Assembly (NCBI GenBank): GCA_003219215.1
Contig: QHPY01000094.1
Location: forward strand, 1 to 33,613
Length of the DNA stretch: 33,613 bases
From: Verrucomicrobiota bacterium
Lineage (GTDB): Bacteria; Verrucomicrobiota; Verrucomicrobiia; Chthoniobacterales; UBA10450
Direction: 5' to 3'
The notes beneath the pieces are model-generated. The model had not been told where the DNA came from, did not search any database, and saw only the letters and a program-made list of their open reading frames with translations. Made by a program: the position numbers and the translations under genes. This document shows positions 1 through 7,686 of the stretch, one piece after another. Within the stretch, counting starts at the first letter, position 1. Each line of letters opens with the position of its first letter.

Positions 1-24
1 CCACTTTATTTCAGAGTATGATAA

Positions 25-450
25 ATGAACAAAACGAATCCTAAGCTCGCTGGAGAAGAACTCAGACTGCCAACGGATCTTCGCAAAGCTCTCGCGGCTA
101 GCCGGGTGGCGAAGGCTCAGTGGAGCGGGCTCACGCCGATCGCGCGCAGGGACTTTATTAGTTGGATCGACTCAGCCAAACAACTGGAGACACGTAGACG
201 CCGGATTGAGAAAGCCCGGTCGATGCTTGCGGCCGGCAAGCGACGCCCCTGCTGTTATTCAATAGTGTCATTGAATCTTTACACAGCCCTCGCAGCTACC
301 CCGATGGCGAAGGCTCAATGGAGCGATCTCACGCCGATCGAGCGGAGGGACTTTATTAGTTGGATGGACTCAGCTAAACAACCGGAGGCACATAGACGCC
401 GGATCGAGAAAGCCTGCGTGATGCTCGCGGCCGGAAAGCGACGCCCCTGA
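25..450 (+). CDS. Small YdeI/OmpD-associated-type protein, internally duplicated
   Basis: A 141-residue product made of two copies of one module (residues 22-75 and 88-141). The copies match at 43 of 54 residues. Each has the pattern L-A-x(5)-A-x-W-x-x-L-T-P-x-x-R-R-D-F-I-S-W, then S-A-K, then R-R-R-I-E-K-A and M-L-A-A-G-K-R, which resembles the C-terminal segment of YdeI/OmpD-associated proteins. The usual N-terminal domain of that family is absent. The family's function is poorly defined, so no role is assigned. The first copy ends in CCC-TGC where the second ends in CCC-TGA, so loss of a stop codon seems to have fused two formerly separate short genes. A broken acetyltransferase follows directly. 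This may be a decaying ORF rather than a working gene. The start is the first in-frame ATG; only a weak purine stretch precedes it. Confidence 0.5.
   Translation: MNKTNPKLAGEELRLPTDLRKALAASRVAKAQWSGLTPIARRDFISWIDSAKQLETRRRRIEKARSMLAAGKRRPCCYSIVSLNLYTALAATPMAKAQWSDLTPIERRDFISWMDSAKQPEAHRRRIEKACVMLAAGKRRP
88..447 (+). repeat. Tandem duplication, two 162-nt copies 198 nt apart
   Basis: Copy 1 is 88-249 and copy 2 is 286-447. They are clearly similar at DNA level, for example GACTTTATTAGTTGGAT occurs in both. Similarity seems to continue past the coding part, since both are followed by a TTCAAT and a TTGAATCT (271-278 and 471-478). This suggests the duplicated unit included the original stop codon and some 3' flank. 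Confidence 0.8.
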
Positions 451-467
451 TTTTTCAATCTCTTAAG

Positions 468-685
468 TGGTTGAATCTCGAGGAGGCACGTCACACAGGC
501 CGGCCGGTCGGCTTGGAGGTGCTGAAGGTGAATCCCCAAGATCCTTATATAAACGGCTTGGTTTCCTAACCACCGGTCAAACCGCAACCCATTACTTGAT
601 GAGAGCTACACCCGAACAACAGACCCGGCCTAACCAGCCGCCTGCAGCCGACGGCAAAAAGCGCCGCGGCTTACAAAACGAGTGA
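468..685 (+). pseudogene. GNAT acetyltransferase C-terminal remnant, frameshifted
   Basis: Two frames together read like the end of a GNAT-family N-acetyltransferase. In the frame of TTG 471 the translation gives GRPVGLEVLKVNP (about 498-536), then stops at 574. In the next frame, from about 538, it gives RSLYKRLGF and then TTGQTATHYLMR, ending at TGA 683-685. In intact GNAT proteins these blocks are contiguous (V-x-x-x-N-P-x-A-x-x-L-Y-x-x-L-G-F). Eight bases lie between the NP and LY codons where nine would keep frame, so a one-base deletion near 536-543 is the simplest reading. The N-terminal half is missing, its place taken by the duplicated ORF upstream. The gene is therefore both truncated and frameshifted. 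Confidence 0.6.
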
Positions 686-688
686 GAG

Positions 689-706
689 AGTCCGAGCCGG
701 ACTGGC
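689..706. repeat. Hairpin containing a 17-nt repeat (copy 1)
   Basis: AGTCCG-AGC-CGGACT (689-703) is a perfect 6-bp stem with a 3-nt loop. The 17-mer at 690-706 recurs exactly at 26364-26380. It lies 52 nt downstream of the secDF stop on the minus strand, so it could help end that transcript, but no T-tract follows it directly. Confidence 0.6.
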
Positions 707-757
707 ATCACCGAACTCGGCTATGCGTTGAATTCTAAGCGGGAAAAGGTCTCAGCA

Positions 758-3097
758 CTATCGGGCCAGCGGATTGGCTGCGGTCGGCTTTTGGGTAACT
801 TCCCGCCGCAGAGTGCTGGTGCTTTCGCCCCGCGCGCGTGTCCACCAGAGTACGATCGGCGAGGCGATAAAGATCGAGGAATAAGTTCCAACCACCACCC
901 CGATGATAATCGCCAGCGAAAAATCGCGAAGGACTGCGCCGGCAAACAGGAACAAACACAAAATCGGAATGAGGGTGACGGTGCTGGTCAGAATCGTGCG
1001 GCTCAAGGTCTGGTTGATGCTCGAATTCATGATCTCTTCAATGGAACCGCGCCGGCCGCTCGCCAGACCTTCACGAATCCGGTCGTAAACGACGATGGTG
1101 TCGTTGATCGAATAACCGGCGATGGTCAGAACGGCGCCGACCATGGTTAGAGTCAATTCACGACCGAGCAGCGAGAAAACGCCGACGGTAATGATCACGT
1201 CGTGGAATAGCGCGACGATCGCTCCGACCGCGAACGAAAGCTCAAACCGGAGGGTAACGAAAATCAAAACGCCCAGAATTCCGAGGCCAAGCGCAACCAG
1301 CGAACTCTTGGCCAGCTCACCGCCGACCAAAGCGCCGACGCGCTCCGAGCGCTCCACTTTAAATCCGGCGCTCGGCATTGCCTGAATGATTTGCTTCTCA
1401 ACTTTGTCGCTCGTGTTCAAGGGACTGCGCACAGTGATGTAATTCTTGCCGCCCTGGGCCGATTCCTGGATCGACGCATCAGCCAACCCGATCGGCTTCA
1501 ACGCGTCGCGCACTTGTCCGATGTCGATCGTCGCCGGTGAGCTCAAGGTCACCAAGTCGCCGCCGCGGAAATCGACGCCGAAGTTTTTCTCGCCTTTGAT
1601 GTAAAACGAAGTCGCGCCGGCCAGAATGAGCGCGAGCGAACACATGCAGGCGAGAAAACCTTTGCCAAGGAAGTTGATGTTCTGCGACGAAATCAGATGC
1701 AGCATCGAAATCTTTTTCACCTTGCCGGCATCAACCGCCCAACCGAGCGCGTTTCGGCCAACAATGAGCGCAGTGAAGAGCGACGCCAGAATGCCGAGCG
1801 TCAGCGAAATCGCGAATCCTTTGACCGGCCCGGTTGCTTTCCAAAATAAAATCGCAGCCGTGATCAACGTCGTCACGTTTGCATCGAAGATGGAGCTGAA
1901 CGCTTTTTCGTAAGCGGTTTCCAACGCCACTTTGAGCGATTTGCCTAACGCCATTTCTTCGCGTAACCGCTCGTAAATCAGCACGCTCGCGTCGACCGAC
2001 AAACCGATCGTCAAGATAATGCCGGCGATTCCCGGTAACGTCAGGACGAACCGGAACATCGTCAGCGCGCCAATTAAGAGGACGAGGTTTACGATGAGCG
2101 CGAGGTTCGCTACCAATCCGGGCAAGCGATAATAAATGAGCACGCACACGAGCGTGATCGCGAGTCCCATTAAACCCGCCATGACGCTCGCGCGAATTGA
2201 ATCCATCCCGAGCGTCGGCGAAACGCTGCGTTCTTCTTCGATGCTGACCGGCGTTTGTAACGGATTCTCGAGAACGCTCGCGAGACCGCGCGCTTCCTTC
2301 TCCTCAAATTTTCCGGTGATGATGGCGTCGCCGCCGTAAATCGCATCGCGAATCACCGGTGCCGATTGAATTACGCCATCGAGCACGATCGCAAACCGAT
2401 GCCCTTTATATTGCTCGGTGATTTTGCCGAATTGTTTCGCGCCCTCGCCATCAAATTTGAGCTGCACCGTCCAGCCTTCGTTGCCGTAATAGGCGTGCGA
2501 TTCGCGGACGCGATCGCCACCGAGATCGGCTTTCTTTTTGACGAGCAAGCGTTCTTCGCGCGGCTTTTCATTTCCTTCCGCCGCCATTTTGTAAACTTCG
2601 ATCCGATACTCCGGCGGAATAACTTCCTTGCCGCCATCAATCGCCCTCAAACGTTCGCCGTTGTCCGGAAAAACAAGGCGAAACTCCAGCTTCGCCACCC
2701 GCGAAAGTTGTTCACGTACCTCCTGAATCTTCGCGGTATCGAGACCGGGAATTTGGACCAGGATCCGATCGTTCCCGACCGGACTGATAACCGGTTCACT
2801 GACGCCGAAAACGTCCACGCGCTTTCGGATCACTTCGACCGCCTGGTCGAGCATTCCCTTGTTTACTTCTTTATCGGCGCCCATCAGACGAATCAGAAAC
2901 GATGTGCCGCCCTGAATATCGAGACCGAGCTGAATTTTTTCTTTCGGCGGCCAAATGGTTGCGATGCTGAAAGCGACCAGCAGCATCACCAGCGTCGTCG
3001 CCAACAGCCGTTTTCGCAGACCGACGTCAGTCGCGAAATACCAGCCGAAAAGAACGAGCAGTCCGAGGCCGGCAAAAAATGTGAGAGCGGGACTCAT
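758..3097 (-). CDS. secDF: Protein translocase subunit SecDF (SecD-SecF fusion)
   Basis: SecD and SecF in one 779-residue chain. The complex sits in the inner membrane beside SecYEG and uses the proton gradient to pull exported proteins to the periplasmic side. The SecD half has an early membrane segment, then LGLDIQGG at residues 57-64, a large periplasmic domain, and SVDASVLIYERLREE at 367-381 in the membrane bundle, the conserved region carrying the proton-relay Asp. The SecF half starts near residue 475, with GVDFRGG at 507-513 and SINDTIVVYDRIRE at 663-676. Fused SecDF is known in several phyla. It lies 42 nt downstream of yajC on the same strand, as a likely transcription unit. The first residues are hydrophobic and extend the chain before the segment at 31-49, so a start slightly further in is possible. 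Confidence 0.97.
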   Translation of the reverse strand: MSPALTFFAGLGLLVLFGWYFATDVGLRKRLLATTLVMLLVAFSIATIWPPKEKIQLGLDIQGGTSFLIRLMGADKEVNKGMLDQAVEVIRKRVDVFGVSEPVISPVGNDRILVQIPGLDTAKIQEVREQLSRVAKLEFRLVFPDNGERLRAIDGGKEVIPPEYRIEVYKMAAEGNEKPREERLLVKKKADLGGDRVRESHAYYGNEGWTVQLKFDGEGAKQFGKITEQYKGHRFAIVLDGVIQSAPVIRDAIYGGDAIITGKFEEKEARGLASVLENPLQTPVSIEEERSVSPTLGMDSIRASVMAGLMGLAITLVCVLIYYRLPGLVANLALIVNLVLLIGALTMFRFVLTLPGIAGIILTIGLSVDASVLIYERLREEMALGKSLKVALETAYEKAFSSIFDANVTTLITAAILFWKATGPVKGFAISLTLGILASLFTALIVGRNALGWAVDAGKVKKISMLHLISSQNINFLGKGFLACMCSLALILAGATSFYIKGEKNFGVDFRGGDLVTLSSPATIDIGQVRDALKPIGLADASIQESAQGGKNYITVRSPLNTSDKVEKQIIQAMPSAGFKVERSERVGALVGGELAKSSLVALGLGILGVLIFVTLRFELSFAVGAIVALFHDVIITVGVFSLLGRELTLTMVGAVLTIAGYSINDTIVVYDRIREGLASGRRGSIEEIMNSSINQTLSRTILTSTVTLIPILCLFLFAGAVLRDFSLAIIIGVVVGTYSSIFIASPIVLWWTRARGESTSTLRREVTQKPTAANPLAR

Positions 3098-3139
3098 CTT
3101 TTTGTCATGTCGAGGGAAGTCGAGACATTACTATTTCAG

Positions 3140-3472
3140 TCATTCAGTTTTCAAAACGTTACTGATCGCCGATTTCTCCATCTCGATCTTCACGTTGTCA
3201 GCCACTTTCACGATCACGGTGGTTTCCTTCACGTTGGCGATCAACCCGTGAATGCCGGCGTTCGTCACAACTCGATCGCCGGTTTTTAAACTCGAAACCA
3301 AACGCTGCTGCTGCTGCTGCCGTTTTTTCTGCGGACGAATCAGAACAAAATACATAATGACGATGATGAAAAACCAGAAGGGCAGGAGATTGAGAAAACC
3401 GGAAGCGCCCCCCGGAGCTGGAGCAGGCGCGGCCGGCTGCGCTTGAGCTAAGAAAATCGCTAAGATCGGCAT
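3140..3472 (-). CDS. yajC: Sec translocase accessory subunit YajC
   Basis: A 110-residue single-pass inner-membrane protein that associates with SecDF. It has an N-terminal Ala/Pro-rich stretch (residues 11-24), a membrane segment at about 28-47 ending in the family hallmark FVLIRPQKKR, then a small cytoplasmic domain with LKTGDRVVTNAGIHG near residues 62-76. The N-terminal Pro/Ala insert makes it slightly longer than many YajC proteins. A run of five Gln codons follows the RPQKKR motif. Transcribed toward secDF, so the order yajC-secDF is normal. tgt, often just upstream of yajC, is here separated by an opposite-strand gene. Confidence 0.95.
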   Translation of the reverse strand: MPILAIFLAQAQPAAPAPAPGGASGFLNLLPFWFFIIVIMYFVLIRPQKKRQQQQQRLVSSLKTGDRVVTNAGIHGLIANVKETTVIVKVADNVKIEMEKSAISNVLKTE

Positions 3473-3613
3473 CGGGGACTTTTGAGCGAGCGGGAGCTTA
3501 AACGCGAAACCTTCTGCTGCAACTGCATAGACGACTGACGAGGATTAATTTCCAAGCCACAAAGCGGGCTTAGTCCAAATTTAAGATCGTCACGCGTTTC
3601 CGGTTTGGTAATC

Positions 3614-5275
3614 ATGCTTCGCCGTGTTTCGCTTGGAGCTTTGAATTCATTTTCGTCAAAATTGACGCCTATCGTGAGCGACTCGCGCAGAAATTTAGTT
3701 TGGCTTGCTTTGATTACGGTCGCCGCGCTCTCGCCTTTCCTGAATAAGGCGTTTCATGTTGACGATCCACTTTTCATCTGGATGGCCGAACAGATCACCA
3801 GGCATCCGCTGGATCCTTACGGATTCAAAGTGAACTGGGCCGGTTTCGCGCAGCCCATGACGGACGTGATGCAAAATCCGCCTCTTTGCTCTTACTACAT
3901 CGCGCTGGTGGCAAGTGTTCTGGGATGGAATGAATCGGCTCTGCACGTCTCGTTCTTATCTTGGGCGGTGATGTCCGTGATCGGAACATTTTTCGTTGCG
4001 CGGCGGTTCTGTTCCTCTGCCTTTCACGTCGCCTTACTCACGTTCTTCACCCCTGTATTTCTTATTTCTGCCACTACCGTCATGTGCGATGTGATGATGC
4101 TCGGGCTCTGGATTTGGGCGATCGAATTCTGGCTCGCGGGTTTAGACCGAGAACAATGGTGGCGCTTTCTCGTTTCGGCGTTACTGATCTCCGCCGCGAT
4201 CCTCACAAAATATTTTGCAGTGAGCCTTGTTCCGCTGCTCGCTGTTTACACTCTGGTCCGCAATCGGCGCTTGAGCGTGCATCTCACATGGCTGCTCATT
4301 CCGGTGGCGGTGCTTTCCAACTACGACTTCTTGACCGAGCAAAAATACGGCCGCGCACTTTTCAGCGGCGCGATTACAACTTCAGCGGCCGTCACATCAG
4401 GAACTAGGCTGCCGCGTCCGGTCAATGCGCTGATTGGCCTCGCCTCTATCGGTGGTTGCTTCTTCAGTGTGATCTTCTTTTGCTCTTTCCGCAGCAAGCG
4501 GCTGCTTGTCTGGGCCGTGATTAGCTTAGTTCTTTTTGCCGGTGCATTCCGATTTTTTGTTGTGCCGTGGCAGTATCTTGAGGCGGCTGAAGCGCCGGTG
4601 TGGTTCGAGGGCGGCATCTTTGCTGCGATTGGCGTTGGCATTTTGGCGATGGCTGCAGCCGATCTCGCGCGGCGACGTAGTCCGGATGCGCTCTTCCTTC
4701 TCCTTTGGATTGGGGGTACGTTTTTCTTTTCGACCTTTCTTAATTGGTCGGTCACAAGCCGAACACTGCTCCCGGCGGCGCCGGCAGTGGCAATCTTAGC
4801 GATGCGCCGAGCGGAGCAGCGACGGGCATCACGGGTGACGACCTATTCATTGGCAGCCGCTGCAGTTTGTTCGATGCTGATCGCGATCTCCGATTATCGC
4901 GATGCGCAATGCGAACGAGTCGCGGCCCGTTTTTTCCAAGAGCGGTATGCTTCCGGTTCGCGTCCCTTCTGGTTTCAAGGGCACTGGGGTTTTCAGTATT
5001 ACATGCAACAGTGGGGCGCGATTATTTATGATCGCAGCAATCCACAAGTCAGGCCCGGGGAATTGGTTGCTGGCGCTTTTAGCGATGTGCAAGCATATCG
5101 ATTTCCGGATGAGCAAATCATCATGCAGGACTGGTTGCGACTGACGGCTTTTCCTTTCCTCGGTGTATCGACTTTAGGAGGTGGCGCCAGTTTCTACAGC
5201 AGCTTTGGCGGACCGCTCCCTTGGATCGTCAACAATGTCCCGCCGCAACGTTACTATTGCTTCAAAGTTCGGTGA
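3614..5275 (+). CDS. Polytopic membrane protein, GT39/ArnT-like glycosyltransferase
   Basis: A 553-residue protein with many hydrophobic segments. After the first membrane segment (about 27-45) comes HVDDPLFIWMAEQI with an Asp pair at residues 50-51, then HPLDPYGF and NPPLCSYY. This is the arrangement of the first periplasmic loop in PMT/ArnT-type (GT39/GT83) transferases, which move sugars from a polyprenyl-phosphate carrier to an acceptor; the Asp is the expected catalytic residue. Substrate cannot be told. An in-frame TTG at 3605 would add three residues; ATG 3614 is preferred, though neither has a clear ribosome site. It lies on the opposite strand between tgt and yajC, interrupting a conserved cluster, and may have been inserted there. 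It converges on tgt. Confidence 0.75.
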   Translation: MLRRVSLGALNSFSSKLTPIVSDSRRNLVWLALITVAALSPFLNKAFHVDDPLFIWMAEQITRHPLDPYGFKVNWAGFAQPMTDVMQNPPLCSYYIALVASVLGWNESALHVSFLSWAVMSVIGTFFVARRFCSSAFHVALLTFFTPVFLISATTVMCDVMMLGLWIWAIEFWLAGLDREQWWRFLVSALLISAAILTKYFAVSLVPLLAVYTLVRNRRLSVHLTWLLIPVAVLSNYDFLTEQKYGRALFSGAITTSAAVTSGTRLPRPVNALIGLASIGGCFFSVIFFCSFRSKRLLVWAVISLVLFAGAFRFFVVPWQYLEAAEAPVWFEGGIFAAIGVGILAMAAADLARRRSPDALFLLLWIGGTFFFSTFLNWSVTSRTLLPAAPAVAILAMRRAEQRRASRVTTYSLAAAAVCSMLIAISDYRDAQCERVAARFFQERYASGSRPFWFQGHWGFQYYMQQWGAIIYDRSNPQVRPGELVAGAFSDVQAYRFPDEQIIMQDWLRLTAFPFLGVSTLGGGASFYSSFGGPLPWIVNNVPPQRYYCFKVR

Positions 5276-5315
5276 CTAACTAGGTCGCCAGTGTTCGATA
5301 CGTAACGAGCAGTCC

Positions 5316-5333
5316 GCCGATGAGGACATCGGC
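5316..5333. repeat. Inverted repeat between convergent genes
   Basis: GCCGAT-GAGGAC-ATCGGC is a perfect 6-bp stem with a 6-nt loop, located between the glycosyltransferase-like gene stop and the tgt stop. It could act as a weak bidirectional transcription end, but neither strand has a T-tract after it. Confidence 0.45.
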
Positions 5334-5335
5334 AG

Positions 5336-6550
5336 CTACACAGCGATGTCGACATCTCGCGTTTCGTAATTCGAAACGAATTCCCGGCGAAACTCGTCGA
5401 ATGTGCCTTTGTCGATCTTGTCGCGGGCTTGTCGCATCAAATCGAGATAGAAATGCAAATTATGGAGTGTGATTAAACGGAGCCCGAGAATTTCTTCGGC
5501 TTTAATCAAATGGCGAACGTAACCGCGGCTGAATTCACGGCAGCTGGAACAAACGCAGTCCTCTTCGATCGGCCTTCTGTCCTTGGCGTACTCCGCATTT
5601 TTTAAATTGAGCGTGCCGGTGGCCGTAAACGCGGTTCCGTTCCGCGCGAGTCGTGTTGGCAGCACGCAATCGAACATGTCCATCCCGCGAGAAATCATTT
5701 CCAGCAATTGCGGCGGCGTGCCGAGCCCCATCGCATAACGCGGCTTCTCGTTTGGCAAGAACGGCTCGCTCGATTCGACCGCGCGAAACATTTCCTCTTC
5801 CGGTTCGCCGACGCTGACCCCACCGATCGCGTAGCCGTCGAAATCAAGATCGACGATCGCTTGCGCGCTTTGTTCGCGTAGCTCACCAAAGGTCGCGCCT
5901 TGCACGATTCCGAAGACCAGCTGACGGTCAATTGCGGATTGCCCAATGTCGGTCGTTCGATCTTCAATGTTCGATGTTGGCGGTTCGGCGTTGGACGTTG
6001 GGAGTTGGGCATTTTCTTTTGTCCACTCTTTGCAACGCTTGGCCCAGCGCGTCGTCATCTCCGCGCTTTTTGCGGCGTAATCGTACTCGCATGGCCACGG
6101 CGGGCATTCGTCCAGCACCATCGCGATGTCGCTGCCAAGCGCAGCTTGAATTTCCATCGCGCTCTCCGGTGAAATGAATGCCGGACTCCCGTCGACATGA
6201 TTCTGAAAATGCACGCCGTTCTCGGAGATTTTGCGCAGCTTCGCCAATGAAAAAATCTGGTAACCGCCGCTGTCCGTTAGAATCGGCCGGTCCCAGGTCA
6301 TGAATTTGTGCAGTCCGCCGAAATGTTTGATCACCTCAATCCCCGGCCTGACGAAAAGATGATAAGTGTTTCCCAGAACAATCGGCGCATTGAGCTCACG
6401 CAATTCGCGCGGACTCACCGCCTTCACACTTCCTTGCGTGCCGACCGGCACGAAGGCCGGCGTTTTAATCGCGCCATGTGCCGTCGTTAAACGACCGTGC
6501 CGCGCTCTCGATTGTCGATCTTGGGCAAGAAGCTCGAATATTTTCTGCAT
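5336..6550 (-). CDS. tgt: tRNA-guanine transglycosylase
   Basis: Exchanges guanine-34 for preQ1 in tRNAs with GUN anticodons, a step in queuosine synthesis. From the chosen start it is 404 residues. [10 protein letters not shown] (91-100) carries the general acid/base Asp93. [15 protein letters not shown] (291-305) carries the nucleophile Asp294. The zinc site is Cys332, Cys334, Cys337 and His363. FGIVQGA lies at 213-219 and AIGGVSVGE at 241-249. The start is taken at ATG 6548-6550 because the sequence from [11 protein letters not shown] onward matches the family; the frame stays open to 6646 without recognisable sequence. About 28 residues (181-208) form a Pro/Thr/Ser/Asn-rich insert not expected in the family. 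tgt is divergent from rpsL. Confidence 0.96.
   Translation of the reverse strand: MQKIFELLAQDRQSRARHGRLTTAHGAIKTPAFVPVGTQGSVKAVSPRELRELNAPIVLGNTYHLFVRPGIEVIKHFGGLHKFMTWDRPILTDSGGYQIFSLAKLRKISENGVHFQNHVDGSPAFISPESAMEIQAALGSDIAMVLDECPPWPCEYDYAAKSAEMTTRWAKRCKEWTKENAQLPTSNAEPPTSNIEDRTTDIGQSAIDRQLVFGIVQGATFGELREQSAQAIVDLDFDGYAIGGVSVGEPEEEMFRAVESSEPFLPNEKPRYAMGLGTPPQLLEMISRGMDMFDCVLPTRLARNGTAFTATGTLNLKNAEYAKDRRPIEEDCVCSSCREFSRGYVRHLIKAEEILGLRLITLHNLHFYLDLMRQARDKIDKGTFDEFRREFVSNYETRDVDIAV
5927..6010. repeat. Low-complexity repeat inserted in frame within tgt
   Basis: On the tgt strand this segment encodes Gln/Leu/Pro/Thr/Ser/Asn-rich sequence in which PTSN occurs twice (residues 184-187 and 191-194). 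The DNA is built from short repeating blocks of the CCCAACG/TCCAACG type. It sits between KEWTKEN and RQLVFG, which are nearly adjacent in typical Tgt proteins. It looks like a small intergenic-type repeat that entered the gene without breaking the frame. Confidence 0.6.
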
Positions 6551-6608
6551 CGCAAAAGAGAAATTGCGCGTGTTCGCGCGGAATAACAACCAGCGCGCAA
6601 AATATTCT

Positions 6609-6636
6609 TTGCGACCTGCGCTTTTCCCTCTATATT
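6609..6636 (+). promoter_or_regulatory. Candidate sigma70-type promoter for the rpsL-led array
   Basis: TTGCGA (6609-6614), 16-nt spacer, TATATT (6631-6636), in the divergent gap between tgt and rpsL. It would start transcription near 6643, leaving a leader of about 95 nt before the rpsL ATG. It is the best -35/-10 pair I see in the gap; assigned by eye only. Confidence 0.45.
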
Positions 6637-6738
6637 CGCGGCTCACCGCATCAGGCGCGTGACAGTGTATTACGCGGCTGGGCGGGTTTTTTTGTCGCCT
6701 GGAACACGAGGTTTTTGGCGGCGCTTTATTCGGAAAAA

Positions 6739-7185
6739 ATGCCCACGATTAATCAGTTGATTCGGAAAGGACGCCGGAAAGTGTCGGTGAAATCGAAGTC
6801 ACCGGCGTTGACTAATTGTCCCCAGCGCCGCGGCGTGTGCGTGCAGGTAATGACGCGCACACCGAAGAAGCCGAATTCTGCCCTGCGCAAAGTGGCAAAA
6901 GTGCGGTTGACGAACGGCGAGGAAGTGATTGCCTACATTCCGGGCGAGGGCCACAATTTGCAGGAGCACTCGATCGTGCTCGTGCGCGGGGGACGAGTGA
7001 AAGATTTGCCGGGCGTACGCTATCATATTGTGCGCGGCTCGCTCGACAGCCTCGGCGTTGATGGGCGGCGCCGAAGTCGTTCCAAGTACGGGGCGAAGCG
7101 CCCGAAGGGTGGCGCGGGCGGAGGTGGCGGCGCGAAGCCGGCCGCAGCCGCAAAGGAAGCAGCGCCAAAGGAAGAGAAGAAATAA
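6739..7185 (+). CDS. rpsL: 30S ribosomal protein S12
   Basis: Decoding-centre protein of the small subunit. [11 protein letters not shown] (41-51) and [13 protein letters not shown] (84-96) are the conserved loops facing the A site. The lysines where streptomycin-resistance changes usually occur are in the normal state. The chain is 148 residues, longer than the usual ~124, because of a C-terminal tail rich in Gly, Ala and Lys (about 124-148). ATG 6739 gives the canonical MPTINQL start; the frame is open further upstream but that part is not S12-like. It is the first gene of the long ribosomal array. Confidence 0.97.
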   Translation: MPTINQLIRKGRRKVSVKSKSPALTNCPQRRGVCVQVMTRTPKKPNSALRKVAKVRLTNGEEVIAYIPGEGHNLQEHSIVLVRGGRVKDLPGVRYHIVRGSLDSLGVDGRRRSRSKYGAKRPKGGAGGGGGAKPAAAAKEAAPKEEKK

Positions 7186-7208
7186 ATTTTTGAGACGAAA
7201 GATCGACA

Positions 7209-7682
7209 ATGTCGCGACGGAAAAGGGTTCACAAAAAAGAGGAGCGTGTCGATTCCCGTTACGGGAGTCCGGCGGTCGCGCGGCTCATCACCACGGTGAT
7301 GAAGCGCGGCAAGAAATCGCTCGCCGAGCGCATTGTCTACACCGCGATTGAAAAGTCGCGGGAAGGTTCCGATTCAGTCGATCCACTCGAAGTCGTAAAC
7401 AAAGCCATCGAGAACGTTCGTCCGCGGCTGGAAGTAAAATCGCGTCGGGTCGGTGGCGCGACTTATCAAGTCCCGTTGGAAGTGCCGCCCGCGCGCCAAA
7501 TTTCTCTGGCCACGCGCTGGATTGTCCAATACGCGGACACTCGCAAGGGCATGCCGATGGCGCAGGCACTCGCTCAGGAAATCAAGGACGCAGCGGCAGG
7601 TCAGGGCAACGCGATCAAGAAACGCGAAGACACGCATAAAATGGCGCAGGCGAATCGCGCGTTTGCGCATTTCCGCTGGTAA
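7209..7682 (+). CDS. rpsG: 30S ribosomal protein S7
   Basis: Nucleates assembly of the 16S rRNA 3' major domain and lies at the E site. The 157-residue chain has standard length, with MSRRKR at the N-terminus, [19 protein letters not shown] at 26-44 and the C-terminal block [20 protein letters not shown]. It follows rpsL by 23 nt and precedes fusA by 4 nt, the normal str order. Confidence 0.98.
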   Translation: MSRRKRVHKKEERVDSRYGSPAVARLITTVMKRGKKSLAERIVYTAIEKSREGSDSVDPLEVVNKAIENVRPRLEVKSRRVGGATYQVPLEVPPARQISLATRWIVQYADTRKGMPMAQALAQEIKDAAAGQGNAIKKREDTHKMAQANRAFAHFRW

Positions 7683-7686
7683 ATTT

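Noticed and set aside
450-757. tRNA or small RNA gene in the gap before secDF
   Set aside because: No cloverleaf pattern was seen; the segment is better explained by the acetyltransferase remnant and a hairpin.
2366-3289. 307-residue plus-strand open frame opposite secDF and yajC
   Set aside because: It is the mirror of strongly conserved SecD and YajC sequence and looks like composition shadow.
6551-6646. Longer N-terminus for Tgt
   Set aside because: The frame is open, but the extra 32 residues are Arg/Ala/Phe-rich without family similarity, and they would run into the promoter candidate of rpsL.
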